Positions 29,099-37,970 of a DNA stretch of 64,000 nucleotides are shown piece after piece. The position numbers were made by a program, and so were the translations under genes. Below the pieces are notes generated by a model. It worked only from the letters and a program-made list of their open reading frames with translations, did no database searches and was not told where the DNA came from. Each line of letters starts with the position of its first letter. Within the stretch, counting starts at the first letter, position 1. Source of the stretch: Gemmatimonas sp. (GTDB lineage Bacteria; Gemmatimonadota; Gemmatimonadetes; Gemmatimonadales; Gemmatimonadaceae); contig JAABRL010000009.1 in NCBI GenBank assembly GCA_011390935.1, positions 1 to 64,000 on the forward strand, written 5' to 3'.

Positions 29099-29656
29099 CT
29101 ACTCGATCGCCAAGTCTTGCGCCAGCGCTCGCGCGATCACCGTGTCCACCGACCCGGGCAGGACGCCAACATGCTTCCAGAGCAGCCGGCCGTTGCGTCC
29201 GATCAGGTAGCTCGCCGGCACGCCGAGGGCTGGGAAACGGCGCTCCACCTCCCCCTCCGCGTCGTGTGCGACCTCGAAGGTGACCGCGTACTCCGCGATC
29301 GTGCGATGCACCGGTTCACTGCTGCCCACATCCACGCTGACCGCCACCACGCGCAAGCCGTTCGGGCCATGCCGCGAGAGCAACGTGTCCATGAGGGCGA
29401 ACTCCTCTTTGCAGGACGCACACCACGTGGCCCAGACATTGAGCAGCACGACGGAGGAGGACGGTCCCACGATCAGTGAGTCGCCGGCGAACGTGGCGAT
29501 GCGGTAGCTCGGCGCGTCCGCACCGACGCGCGCCACCTGTCGAGCCGGACGGTCGGCGTTCGTACCGCCGCCGCAGGCGACGAGCAATATCGTGGCGGAG
29601 GTCAGCGCGATCGCGCGCCGCCACGAGACACTGCCAGCCGATCGCACGGACGGCAC
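29099..29656 (-). CDS. TlpA/ResA-like thioredoxin lipoprotein
   Basis: The 185-residue protein has a lipoprotein signal (LLVAC, C28), so it is probably tethered on the periplasmic side. The thioredoxin fold has NVWATWCASCKEEF (active-site C79 and C82) and the cis-proline loop in LGVPASYLIG. ResA/TlpA proteins reduce disulfides in apocytochrome c or other envelope proteins. It is the last gene of a sigma/anti-sigma operon, 2 nt after the CpxP-like gene, suggesting a role in envelope thiol stress (inference). Confidence 0.88.
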   Translation of the reverse strand: MPSVRSAGSVSWRRAIALTSATILLVACGGGTNADRPARQVARVGADAPSYRIATFAGDSLIVGPSSSVVLLNVWATWCASCKEEFALMDTLLSRHGPNGLRVVAVSVDVGSSEPVHRTIAEYAVTFEVAHDAEGEVERRFPALGVPASYLIGRNGRLLWKHVGVLPGSVDTVIARALAQDLAIE

Positions 29657-29658
29657 GA

Positions 29659-30228
29659 TCAGGGCCGAGACGGCGGCGGGCCACGCATGTGCGGCGGTGA
29701 CCCGGGCTGGCTCGACCGACGCTCACGGATCTGGTCCATGTTGCGCCGAATCTCCTCCTGCAACGCGATGTAGCGCGCTCGCTGCACCGGCGTGAGGAAC
29801 TTGGCGAGTTCCCGCTGCTCGTTCTCCATGAGATCGATGCGACGCCGCTCAACGCGCGGCATCTGCTCGAGCAGCTCGGCCACACGCTCCTGTGAGGCGG
29901 TATCGCCCGCGAGCAGCTGCGAGCGCATGGCCATGCGCAGACGATACTCCTGACCGCGCACCTGCATGCGTTCGCGTTCGAAGCTTCGCGTGACCTCCAC
30001 CAACTGCCGAGACTGCTCATCGTCCAGCTGCAGCCGGTCCTTCATGATCGTGGCAATGCGCTGCTGCACCTGCTGCTCCATCGCCCGCCCGCCGACGCGC
30101 GACGCCGAGTCGCGGCGCGGCGGCCCCTGCGCGAGCAGGTCGGTAGCCGCCGACGAGAAGGTCACCGCGCCTGCAAGCAGTAGCGCGACGTATCGTACCG
30201 CGCGAAGCACGGTGGGGAATCGCAGCAT
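29659..30228 (-). CDS. periplasmic LTxxQ (CpxP/Spy-like) protein
   Basis: The 189-residue protein has a signal peptide (VALLLAGAVTFSSAATDLLAQ) and a highly charged helical body rich in Arg, Gln and Glu. The motif LTPVQRARYI near residue 145 matches the LTxxQ signature of Spy/CpxP envelope chaperones and metal-sensing CnrX-like proteins; only one copy is evident. The C-terminal tail is Pro/Arg-rich. Its start overlaps the anti-sigma stop (TGATG), so it likely belongs to the same stress circuit. Confidence 0.75.
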   Translation of the reverse strand: MLRFPTVLRAVRYVALLLAGAVTFSSAATDLLAQGPPRRDSASRVGGRAMEQQVQQRIATIMKDRLQLDDEQSRQLVEVTRSFERERMQVRGQEYRLRMAMRSQLLAGDTASQERVAELLEQMPRVERRRIDLMENEQRELAKFLTPVQRARYIALQEEIRRNMDQIRERRSSQPGSPPHMRGPPPSRP

Positions 30229-30932
30229 CACGAATCGCCCTCGGACAGGGAATCATTCAACGTCGGTGGTGCCGACGGATCAATCACTTCGACGGATGGC
30301 GCACCATCCCACGCATCGAGCTGGTCGAGCAACAGCGAGAGTTCATCATCGGAATAGTCCGACAGCTCCTGAATCGGGAGCACCGACGGAGCGAGCGGCA
30401 CATGGGGTTCGATCGGATCGACGTCGTCGTCATAGGGCATGGACTGCGCCACGACGAACTGCGCATCGGAGAGTACCGGCACCCCACCATCGAGGACGGC
30501 CTGCTGGCCGCGATTGGCGATCGACACCGACAGCCCGCCGAGGGCCACCACGGTCAGTGCCGCCGCCATCCGCATCGACGATGCACTGAACCAGCGCGAG
30601 ACGGAAGGGCGGCGCTTGGCAGCCGAACGGCCCTCGGTGCGCATGGAGGGTGCCGCAACCGGTACGTCGCCCGTGATGACCCGGAACGCTCGCTCCTTGG
30701 GTACCAACGCTTCGGTGCCGGCCTTCGGAAGCGCCGCCACAATCGCGGCCACGTTGATGGACGCCGGCAATGGCCGCGCCTCACGAACGACGCGCAGCAC
30801 CTCGACGTCTGCGCGGCATGCCGCGCAGGCCGACAGGTGCACCTCGACCTCAATCCGATCCTTCGCGCCAAGCATGTCGGCCACGAACTCGGGCAGCAGG
30901 TCCTGCACGTCGATGTTTGCGCACTCAATCAT
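30228..30932 (-). CDS. zinc-binding anti-sigma factor, membrane-anchored
   Basis: The 234-residue protein starts with a ZAS-like helix pair carrying H32, C36 and C39 (HLSACAAC), the H-x3-C-x2-C zinc motif of many anti-ECF factors. One membrane helix (about 121-139) splits it into a cytoplasmic sigma-binding part and a periplasmic acidic part of about 95 residues that is rich in Asp/Leu (YSDDELSLLLDQLDAWDG). The start overlaps the sigma gene by 8 nt. Redox or metal release of zinc, or cleavage of the outer part, could be the trigger; the sequence does not say which. Confidence 0.85.
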   Translation of the reverse strand: MIECANIDVQDLLPEFVADMLGAKDRIEVEVHLSACAACRADVEVLRVVREARPLPASINVAAIVAALPKAGTEALVPKERAFRVITGDVPVAAPSMRTEGRSAAKRRPSVSRWFSASSMRMAAALTVVALGGLSVSIANRGQQAVLDGGVPVLSDAQFVVAQSMPYDDDVDPIEPHVPLAPSVLPIQELSDYSDDELSLLLDQLDAWDGAPSVEVIDPSAPPTLNDSLSEGDS

Positions 30933-31479
30933 GAAGCCACTCCTTGACCGCGCGAAGCGCGTTGTGATAATGCACCCGGGCTGCCCCTTCGGTCGTCCCG
31001 AGGATGTCCGCGATGTCCTTGTAGGCCCGTCCTTCCTGCACCCGCAGCGAGAACACATCCCGCTGCATGGGCGACAGTCGTTCCATCGCGAGTCGAACCT
31101 GATTGGCGGTCTCATCTGCTTCCATCGCATCGAGTGCGTGAAAGCTGGTCGCCGCATCCTCAGGCACAACCTCGACCATATCCGGTTGGCGTCGCGCCGC
31201 CCGTCGTCGATCGAGTACCAACCGTCGCTCAATGGTGAAAAGCCACGTCCGCAGTGCGCTGTCAGCTCGGAATGAATCCAGCGCCGCGAACGCACGCACG
31301 AACGTGTCCTGCACCAACTCGTCGAGGTCGTCCCGCACTCCGAGACTGAGCGCGAAGCGCATCAATGCGGGAGCATGTCGCTCCACGATTGCTGTCGCTG
31401 CCCGCTCATCACCGGCGCGCCAGCGCGCGATGAGCGCCTGGTCAGCCGCCGCGTCCGTCGTCCGGTCCGCCTCGGTCAT
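30925..31479 (-). CDS. ECF RNA polymerase sigma factor
   Basis: The 184-residue protein has the two ECF domains: sigma-2 (ERHAPALMRFALSLGV, DELVQDTFVRAFAALDSF, RTWLFTIERRLVLD) and sigma-4 (LSPMQRDVFSLRVQEGRAYKDIADILGTTEGAARVHYHNALRAVKEWL). ATG 31479 is preferred; GTG 31485 would add two residues. It heads a four-gene operon with its anti-sigma, a CpxP-like protein and a TlpA-like protein. I see no GGAAC-type ECF promoter in the 54 nt upstream. Confidence 0.92.
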   Translation of the reverse strand: MTEADRTTDAAADQALIARWRAGDERAATAIVERHAPALMRFALSLGVRDDLDELVQDTFVRAFAALDSFRADSALRTWLFTIERRLVLDRRRAARRQPDMVEVVPEDAATSFHALDAMEADETANQVRLAMERLSPMQRDVFSLRVQEGRAYKDIADILGTTEGAARVHYHNALRAVKEWLHD

Positions 31480-31533
31480 CTGCACATCGGGGTAGACGTG
31501 AGGTGCCGAGGCGCGTTAAGGCGGGACGACACG

Positions 31534-31917
31534 TCAGAACGCCGAGGGGTCACGGGGCGGATCGCCGGCGCTCGCAGGCGGCTCGTGTGGAGGCGTCGGC
31601 GCCTCGGGGCCTGCGCCCTGCCCGGCTGCTTCCTGCTTGCGACGCCAGTCGGCAGCGCTGGTCGCCGCCTGCTCCAGCCGCAGCGCCTCCTGCTCATGGT
31701 CGCGCAGCGCCCGGGCGAGGCGGTCGAGACTGGTCGCGTCCAGCTCCCGCCCGTGCTCCCAGGCGCGAAACACGGCGTAGCCGAGCGCCTCGGCGGACTT
31801 GTCGGCGGTTTGCCGCGCCTTGCGCGCGTCCAGACGTGTCTTCCCTTCGTCGAGCGCATCGGTGGCCGCGCGCTCCACCTTGTCGATGCCGTCCTTGAGT
31901 CGATCCCAGAGTGCCAT
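31534..31917 (-). CDS. small helical protein of unknown function
   Basis: The 127-residue protein is charged and mostly helical (residues 1-95, Lys/Arg/Asp/Glu with Ala), followed by a Pro-rich tail (PEAPTPPHEPPAS). No signal peptide, Cys or catalytic motif is visible. A good ribosome site (GGAG, 8 nt before ATG) supports expression. It lies between the L27 terminator and the sigma gene. I do not recognise a family. Confidence 0.6.
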   Translation of the reverse strand: MALWDRLKDGIDKVERAATDALDEGKTRLDARKARQTADKSAEALGYAVFRAWEHGRELDATSLDRLARALRDHEQEALRLEQAATSAADWRRKQEAAGQGAGPEAPTPPHEPPASAGDPPRDPSAF

Positions 31918-32002
31918 GTCGAGTTGCTCCTGTGAAAGGGGGTACGGGAGCCTACGGGCTGGCGTTGCGGTGGTTTCCGTGGGAGCCGAGGCTCGCGTAC
32001 GA

Positions 32003-32038
32003 CAGCGGCCCTCGTCCGAGTGGGAACGAGGGCCGCTG
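32003..32038 (-). terminator. terminator of rplU-rpmA
   Basis: A perfect 13-bp stem (32003-32015 with 32026-32038) with a 10-nt loop starts 28 nt after the rpmA stop. No T-run follows. Confidence 0.7.
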
Positions 32039-32066
32039 CGAATCTAGCGAGAAGGGCGACGGACGG

Positions 32067-32369
32067 TCAGACAGCGACCGGGGCGTCGTCGACGGGCTCC
32101 ACTTCGATGTCGAACTCGAAGGGGACCACGGACACCTTGAAGCGCTTCTTGTTCTTGTGCTCGAACTGCACCACGCCATCGACGAGCGAGTAGATGGTGT
32201 AGTCGGAGCCAAGGCCGACGTTGCGGCCCGGGTGATACTTGGTGCCGCACTGGCGAATGATGATGTTGCCTGCGGTCACCATCTCTCCGCCGAACTTCTT
32301 CACGCCGCGATACTGCGGATTGGACGTGCGCCCGTTGCGCGAAGAACCGACGCCTTTCTTATGTGCCAT
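32067..32369 (-). CDS. rpmA: 50S ribosomal protein L27
   Basis: The 100-residue protein has the L27 core [39 protein letters not shown] and [16 protein letters not shown]. The N-terminus is direct (no Firmicute-type cleaved extension). The C-terminal about 15 residues ([20 protein letters not shown]) form an acidic extension beyond the usual end. The gene follows rplU after 44 nt. Confidence 0.95.
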   Translation of the reverse strand: MAHKKGVGSSRNGRTSNPQYRGVKKFGGEMVTAGNIIIRQCGTKYHPGRNVGLGSDYTIYSLVDGVVQFEHKNKKRFKVSVVPFEFDIEVEPVDDAPVAV

Positions 32370-32413
32370 GTCTATCTCCAGTGCCCTGCGGGAGCCCCGC
32401 GGAGCCGCGACGG

Positions 32414-32731
32414 TTAGGCGAGAACGATGTCCGTGATGCGGACTTCGGTGAACTTCTGCCGGTGACCCTGCTTGCGCGCGTAGTTCTTGCGGCGCTTGAA
32501 CTTGAAGACGACGATCTTGTCGTCCTTGCCATGCTTGACGATTTCCGCGGTGACGCGGGCGCCGGCGAGCGTCGGCACGCCCGTGCGCACCGCCGTGCCG
32601 TCGGAGCCGAGCAGCACTTCGTTGAACTCCACCGTCGTGCCGGCGTCGCCGAGCAGCGTCGGAATGCGGAGGGTCTTGCCCGGCTCGGCGCGGAACTGCT
32701 TGCCCCCGGTGCGGATGATCGCGTAGCTCAT
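32414..32731 (-). CDS. rplU: 50S ribosomal protein L21
   Basis: The 105-residue protein starts [18 protein letters not shown] and carries [16 protein letters not shown] and FTEVRITDI, all typical of L21. The ATG at 32731 gives normal length. A strong promoter lies 79-107 nt upstream. rpmA follows in the conserved order. Confidence 0.96.
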   Translation of the reverse strand: MSYAIIRTGGKQFRAEPGKTLRIPTLLGDAGTTVEFNEVLLGSDGTAVRTGVPTLAGARVTAEIVKHGKDDKIVVFKFKRRKNYARKQGHRQKFTEVRITDIVLA

Positions 32732-32809
32732 AGTGGTCAAACTGTGTTGAGGGCGTGGCCCCCTGTTCGGGTCGACAACCCAGTCTGGGAAGTCCGTACC
32801 AAGCCCAAA

Positions 32810-32838
32810 AACGTATCCCGCGCACGCCCCGGTGTCAA
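32810..32838 (-). promoter_or_regulatory. promoter of rplU-rpmA
   Basis: A perfect TTGACA (32833-32838), 17-bp spacer and TACGTT (32810-32815) lie on the minus strand. The -35 sits in the loop of a 7-bp inverted repeat (32826-32832 with 32842-32848), which could be an operator or the end of the rng transcript. Confidence 0.65.
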
Positions 32839-32904
32839 CTGCCGGGGCCACAACATGTTGGGACAGCGCGCCACGGTGCAGACGCGCGGTCCGGATCGGC
32901 CGAA

Positions 32905-34455
32905 CTACGCCAACGCGTACTGCTGCGTCACGTCCCGCTCCGCCCCCTTCATCACCAGCCGGTATTCGTCCGGCTTGAGCAACGGATCGTCCCGCATCTC
33001 CACCGCAAACCCGGCCATCTTCTCGAGGCGCTTGAGCAGATCGCGCTCCTCCTCGAGCACGTGCAGCGCAATGTCGGGGTGCATGCGCAACACCACCGCC
33101 TCCCGCCGCCCCTCGGCGCCCATGCGCTTGACCGCCCGCTCCAAGCGCCGGACGATCGTTTCCGGGGTGAAGACGCGACCCGAGCCGGCACAGGTCGGGC
33201 ACGCCTCGGTCATGCTCTGATAGTGGCTCTGCCGCACCCGTTGGCGCGTCATCTCGATCAGCCCCAGCTCACTCACCGCGAACGCCTTCGTGCGGGCCCG
33301 ATCGCGACCCAGATGGGTGCGCAGCTCCTGCAACACACGATCCCGATTGGACTGCGTCTCCATGTCGATGAAGTCGCAGACGATGATGCCGCCGATGTCC
33401 CGCAGTCGCAGCTGACGGGCGATTTCTCGCGCCGACTCGCTGTTGGTACGGAAAATCGTCTTTTCGGGGTCCTTCTTGCCGGTGTAGCGCCCCGAGTTGA
33501 CGTCGATGGACACCAGCGCCTCCGTCTGCTCGATGATCAAATAGCCGCCGCTGGGCAGGTCACAGCGGCGCTTGAACAGATCGCGAATCTCGGTTTCGAT
33601 CTCGAACTTGTCGAACAGTGGCACGGCGCCCTCGTACAGCTTCACGCGATCGACCAGATCGGGCGCGATGCCGGTGAGGTACTCCTCGATTTCGTTGTAC
33701 ACCTGGCGCGAGTCGACCGTGAGCGAATCGACCTTGCTCGAGAAGACGTCGCGCACCAGGCCTCGCGTGACGTTGGTCTCACGGTGAATCAACGCTGGCG
33801 CTCGCAGGAACTGGTTCTTGCGCTTGATGCGCTTCCACGCGGCGATCAGCGAGTTCAGCTCGCGCTCGAACACTTCCCGCGTGGCGTCTTCGCTCACCGT
33901 ACGCACGATCACACCGCCGGCGTCCGGCGGCAGCAACTCGGTGAGCATCTGCCGCAAGCGCTGGCGCTCGCTGCGCTCGCCGATCTTGCGGCTCACGCCG
34001 ACGCGGCTCGCGAACGGCATGTACACCAGGAACCGTCCGGCCAGCGACACCTGCGCGGTGACGCGAGGCCCCTTGGTGCTGATCGGCTCCTTGGAGACCT
34101 GCACCACCAGATCCTGGCCGCGCTTGAGCACGTCCTGAATCGGGGGCAGCTCACGACGCTCGCGACGACCGCCACCACCGGGCGCGTCGTCGTCATCATC
34201 GTCGTCGTCCTCTTCAGGCTCAGCGTCGGGGACGACGATGTCGGACGCGTGGAGGAACGCGGCCTTTTCGGTGCCAATGTTGACGAAAGCGGCCTGAATG
34301 CCCGGGAGCACCGCTTCCACCTTCCCGAGGTACACGTCGCCGACCATGCGCCGGGCATCCGGGCGGTCGACGAGCAGTTCAACGAGGAGGTCGTCCTCGA
34401 GGATGGCGACCCGGGTCTCCCGCGGGTTCGCGTTGACGAGAATCTCGCGTTTCAT
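32905..34455 (-). CDS. rng: ribonuclease G/E family protein
   Basis: The 516-residue endoribonuclease processes rRNA and mRNA. The N-terminal S1 domain (about 35-125) is interrupted at 81-96 by EEDDDDDDDDAPGGGG, an acidic-glycine insert not expected in the family. The catalytic RNase H-like/DNase I-like part has SIDVNSGRYTGKKDPEKT and GGIIVCDFIDM, holding the metal-binding Asp residues, and the CPTCAGSGRV zinc-link Cys. Length fits RNase G rather than full RNase E. It stands upstream of rplU in the same direction, 173 nt away, with a separate rplU promoter. Confidence 0.92.
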   Translation of the reverse strand: MKREILVNANPRETRVAILEDDLLVELLVDRPDARRMVGDVYLGKVEAVLPGIQAAFVNIGTEKAAFLHASDIVVPDAEPEEDDDDDDDDAPGGGGRRERRELPPIQDVLKRGQDLVVQVSKEPISTKGPRVTAQVSLAGRFLVYMPFASRVGVSRKIGERSERQRLRQMLTELLPPDAGGVIVRTVSEDATREVFERELNSLIAAWKRIKRKNQFLRAPALIHRETNVTRGLVRDVFSSKVDSLTVDSRQVYNEIEEYLTGIAPDLVDRVKLYEGAVPLFDKFEIETEIRDLFKRRCDLPSGGYLIIEQTEALVSIDVNSGRYTGKKDPEKTIFRTNSESAREIARQLRLRDIGGIIVCDFIDMETQSNRDRVLQELRTHLGRDRARTKAFAVSELGLIEMTRQRVRQSHYQSMTEACPTCAGSGRVFTPETIVRRLERAVKRMGAEGRREAVVLRMHPDIALHVLEEERDLLKRLEKMAGFAVEMRDDPLLKPDEYRLVMKGAERDVTQQYALA

Positions 34456-34944
34456 GAACTGTCCACGTCGGCCGCAGGCGCGGCGACTCCGCACACCTCC
34501 GGGCTCGACGCTGGGCAAAGGGGGAGCACAGCTGGCTCAGGGGCGCAGAGTGCGCCTCTCCCGAGAGAACCACGGGTCGCTCCCACTTTGGCGCGCGATC
34601 GTTCACACCGCTCACGACCGTCCACTCGGAGACGACGCGGACAATGCGCGAGCGACCCAATGGGCGCTCAGGCATCGACCCGACGCGCTCGGTCCGGGCG
34701 CGCCGCGGGGGCGCGCACTGCGGATGACGAGGGACGGACACAGGCGTGGAGGCGTGCGATCGTAGTGTTGGCACGTGACGCGCAAAGGGGTGTTCGGCGC
34801 GGCCCTCCTCGGCACGCTGGCCGCTGGAGAACACCCGCCGAAACAACGAGGGCCCGCGAGTCGCGCGGGCCATCGGGACCACAGATCGGCTTGCCACGTC
34901 ACCCTGACCGGCAAAGCCAACCCTGTAACATAGGAAACCCCGCC
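34456..34944. other. 489-nt intergenic region
   Basis: I find no convincing gene here. Open frames on both strands are out of phase with any recognisable domain and overlap the rng start. The stretch is rich in short GC inverted repeats. The only clear element is the hairpin at 34851-34871. A promoter for rng must lie near 34470-34600, but no clean -35/-10 pair is visible. Confidence 0.5.
34851..34871 (-). terminator. terminator after acyl-CoA dehydrogenase gene
   Basis: The 8-bp stem GGCCCGCG/CGCGGGCC with a 5-nt loop begins 74 nt after the stop at 34945. On the minus strand it is followed by CTCGTTGTTTCGG, a weak T-rich stretch. Confidence 0.55.
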
Positions 34945-36162
<1,218 letters not shown>

Positions 36163-36169
36163 GCGCGAG

Positions 36170-36175
36170 AAGCTA
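36170..36175 (-). promoter_or_regulatory. -10 box of acyl-CoA dehydrogenase gene, leaderless type
   Basis: TAGCTT on the minus strand ends 7 nt before the ATG at 36162 and overlaps the stop of the amidohydrolase gene. No clear -35 is seen. Confidence 0.35.
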
Positions 36176-37945
36176 GCGGGCGGACACGGTTGGCGCAGGG
36201 GCGGCGTGTGCGATCTGCCCCCCTACCACCGTGTACCGTACGCCGGCCGCCAGCCAAGCGCGTCCCGGCGGCGTGGTAAACGGATCGAGATCGAGGACCG
36301 TGAGGTCTGCCCACCGCCCGGCCACGATGACGCCACCAGATCGTTCATTGAACGTGGCCCACGCCGCCCAACTCGTATAGGCGCGGATCGTTTCTTCCAC
36401 GGTGAGCCGCTCCCCCGGGACAAACGGCTCCCCAGGCGTCTCGCTGGTATCCCGACGCGTCACGGCCGCGTAGAACCCATACCAGGGTGAGATGCCCGAC
36501 CCCGGAAAATCGCTCCCGAAAGCCAGCGTCGCGCCAGCGCGTCGCAGCGTCCTCCACGCATAGGCGCCCAGCACACGCGTCGGCCCGAGCCGCTCCTCGG
36601 CCCACGGGGCGTCTTCGACCGCATGCGGTGGCTGCATGCTCGCCGTGATCTGCAGCGCGGCAAACCGCTGTGCATCGACGGCGGAGAGCACCTGCGCGTG
36701 CTCCACTCGATGGCGCAGCGAGCGGGTGGCGGACGACACGCGCATCACGCGCTCCAGAAAGTCGAGCGTTTCGCGATTGCCGGCGTCGCCGATGGCGTGG
36801 ATCGAGGCCTGGAAGCCGGCCCGCATGAGCGCTGAGACGATCGCCGTGTCAAAGCCATAGCGATCGCCACTCACACCACGATACCCCGCCGAGTCGGCGT
36901 AGTCCGCCAGCAGGCGTGCGCCGCGCACGCCGAGCGACCCGTCGTAGTACGCCTTGACGCTGCGAATGGTGAGCCGACGTGCGGTACTGGTATCCGGGCC
37001 GCTTCCGGTCCACCACCGAGCCAGCCCGACATCGCGGGCCGAGAGCATGGCGTACACCCGAATCGGGAGCGACGCGTCGTCGGCGAGCTTGAGGTACGCT
37101 TCGAGATGCAGCGAATCGACGCCGGCGTCGTGCACCATGGTGTAGCCGGCGCGTGCGAGCGAGTCGAGCGCCTGCCGGATGTTGCGGGCCGCGACGTCGA
37201 CGGTGAGCGGTGGCACCACCGCGTCCAATAGCGCGACGGCCCGATTCTTCACGATGCCCGTGGGACGGCCACCGCGCGCGCGCACGATTCCCTGCACCGA
37301 GTCCGAAGGGGTGCTGTCGGTAATGCCGGCACGTGCCAGGACCGAGTCGTTCGCCCACCCGCCGAAACCGTGCAGACTACGCAGGTAGACCAAGTGCTCG
37401 GGAAAGGCACGCGATAGCGCGCCCGCCATCGGGGGGCGCGACTCGAACAGCGCGTCATCCCACCCCTGCCCCAGAATCCAGGTGCCGGCCGGCGCGGTGT
37501 CTGCCACGCGCCGCACACGGGCAATGGCTTCCGCGGCCGTGCGCACGCCGACGAGATCCACCTTGTTGATCGCCGCCCCCAACTCCCCGACGTGTCCGTG
37601 GGAATCGTGCAGGCCGGGAATCACCGTTGCGCCCTCGAGGTCGATCACGCGCGTGTTCGCCCCCCGCCATGCCATGGCACCATCTTCGCGCCCCACCCAC
37701 ATGATGCGATCCCCACGAATGGCGACAGCCGTTGCATCGTGTCGCCATTCGCCGTCGCGCACCGGCGCACGGCTGTGGGGCGCACCGTCGGGATCGGGGT
37801 CGGGCCACGACAGGGTATACACGCGCGCGTTGTGCAGAATGAGATCGGCACTCTCCGGGTCACGCGTGTTGCAGCCGATGGTGGTGAGCAGCAAGAGCGC
37901 CGCCAGGCCACCAAGGCCGCGCGCGAAGAGGGAAGCAGGGCGCAT
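36173..37945 (-). CDS. YtcJ-like amidohydrolase lipoprotein
   Basis: The 590-residue protein has a lipoprotein signal (LGGLAALLLLTTIGC) at its start, so the enzyme is likely exported and membrane-tethered. The amidohydrolase start is ADLILHNARVYTLS, then VIPGLHDSHGHVGELG with the metal-binding His pair; HAIGDAGNRETLDFL and GSDFPGSGISPWYGFYAAVTR supply later ligands. The family (YtcJ/NfdA) hydrolyses formamide-like bonds; the natural substrate is unknown. ATG 37945 is used; ATG 37978 would overlap recQ by 8 nt and add 11 residues. Confidence 0.85.
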   Translation of the reverse strand: MRPASLFARGLGGLAALLLLTTIGCNTRDPESADLILHNARVYTLSWPDPDPDGAPHSRAPVRDGEWRHDATAVAIRGDRIMWVGREDGAMAWRGANTRVIDLEGATVIPGLHDSHGHVGELGAAINKVDLVGVRTAAEAIARVRRVADTAPAGTWILGQGWDDALFESRPPMAGALSRAFPEHLVYLRSLHGFGGWANDSVLARAGITDSTPSDSVQGIVRARGGRPTGIVKNRAVALLDAVVPPLTVDVAARNIRQALDSLARAGYTMVHDAGVDSLHLEAYLKLADDASLPIRVYAMLSARDVGLARWWTGSGPDTSTARRLTIRSVKAYYDGSLGVRGARLLADYADSAGYRGVSGDRYGFDTAIVSALMRAGFQASIHAIGDAGNRETLDFLERVMRVSSATRSLRHRVEHAQVLSAVDAQRFAALQITASMQPPHAVEDAPWAEERLGPTRVLGAYAWRTLRRAGATLAFGSDFPGSGISPWYGFYAAVTRRDTSETPGEPFVPGERLTVEETIRAYTSWAAWATFNERSGGVIVAGRWADLTVLDLDPFTTPPGRAWLAAGVRYTVVGGQIAHAAPAPTVSAR

Positions 37946-37970
37946 GGTCGGGTGGAAGGGGAGAGCGCGA

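Noticed and set aside
34379-34920. Small minus-strand frames upstream of rng
   Set aside because: Arg/Ser/Pro-rich, no ribosome site, and overlapping the rng start; considered random.
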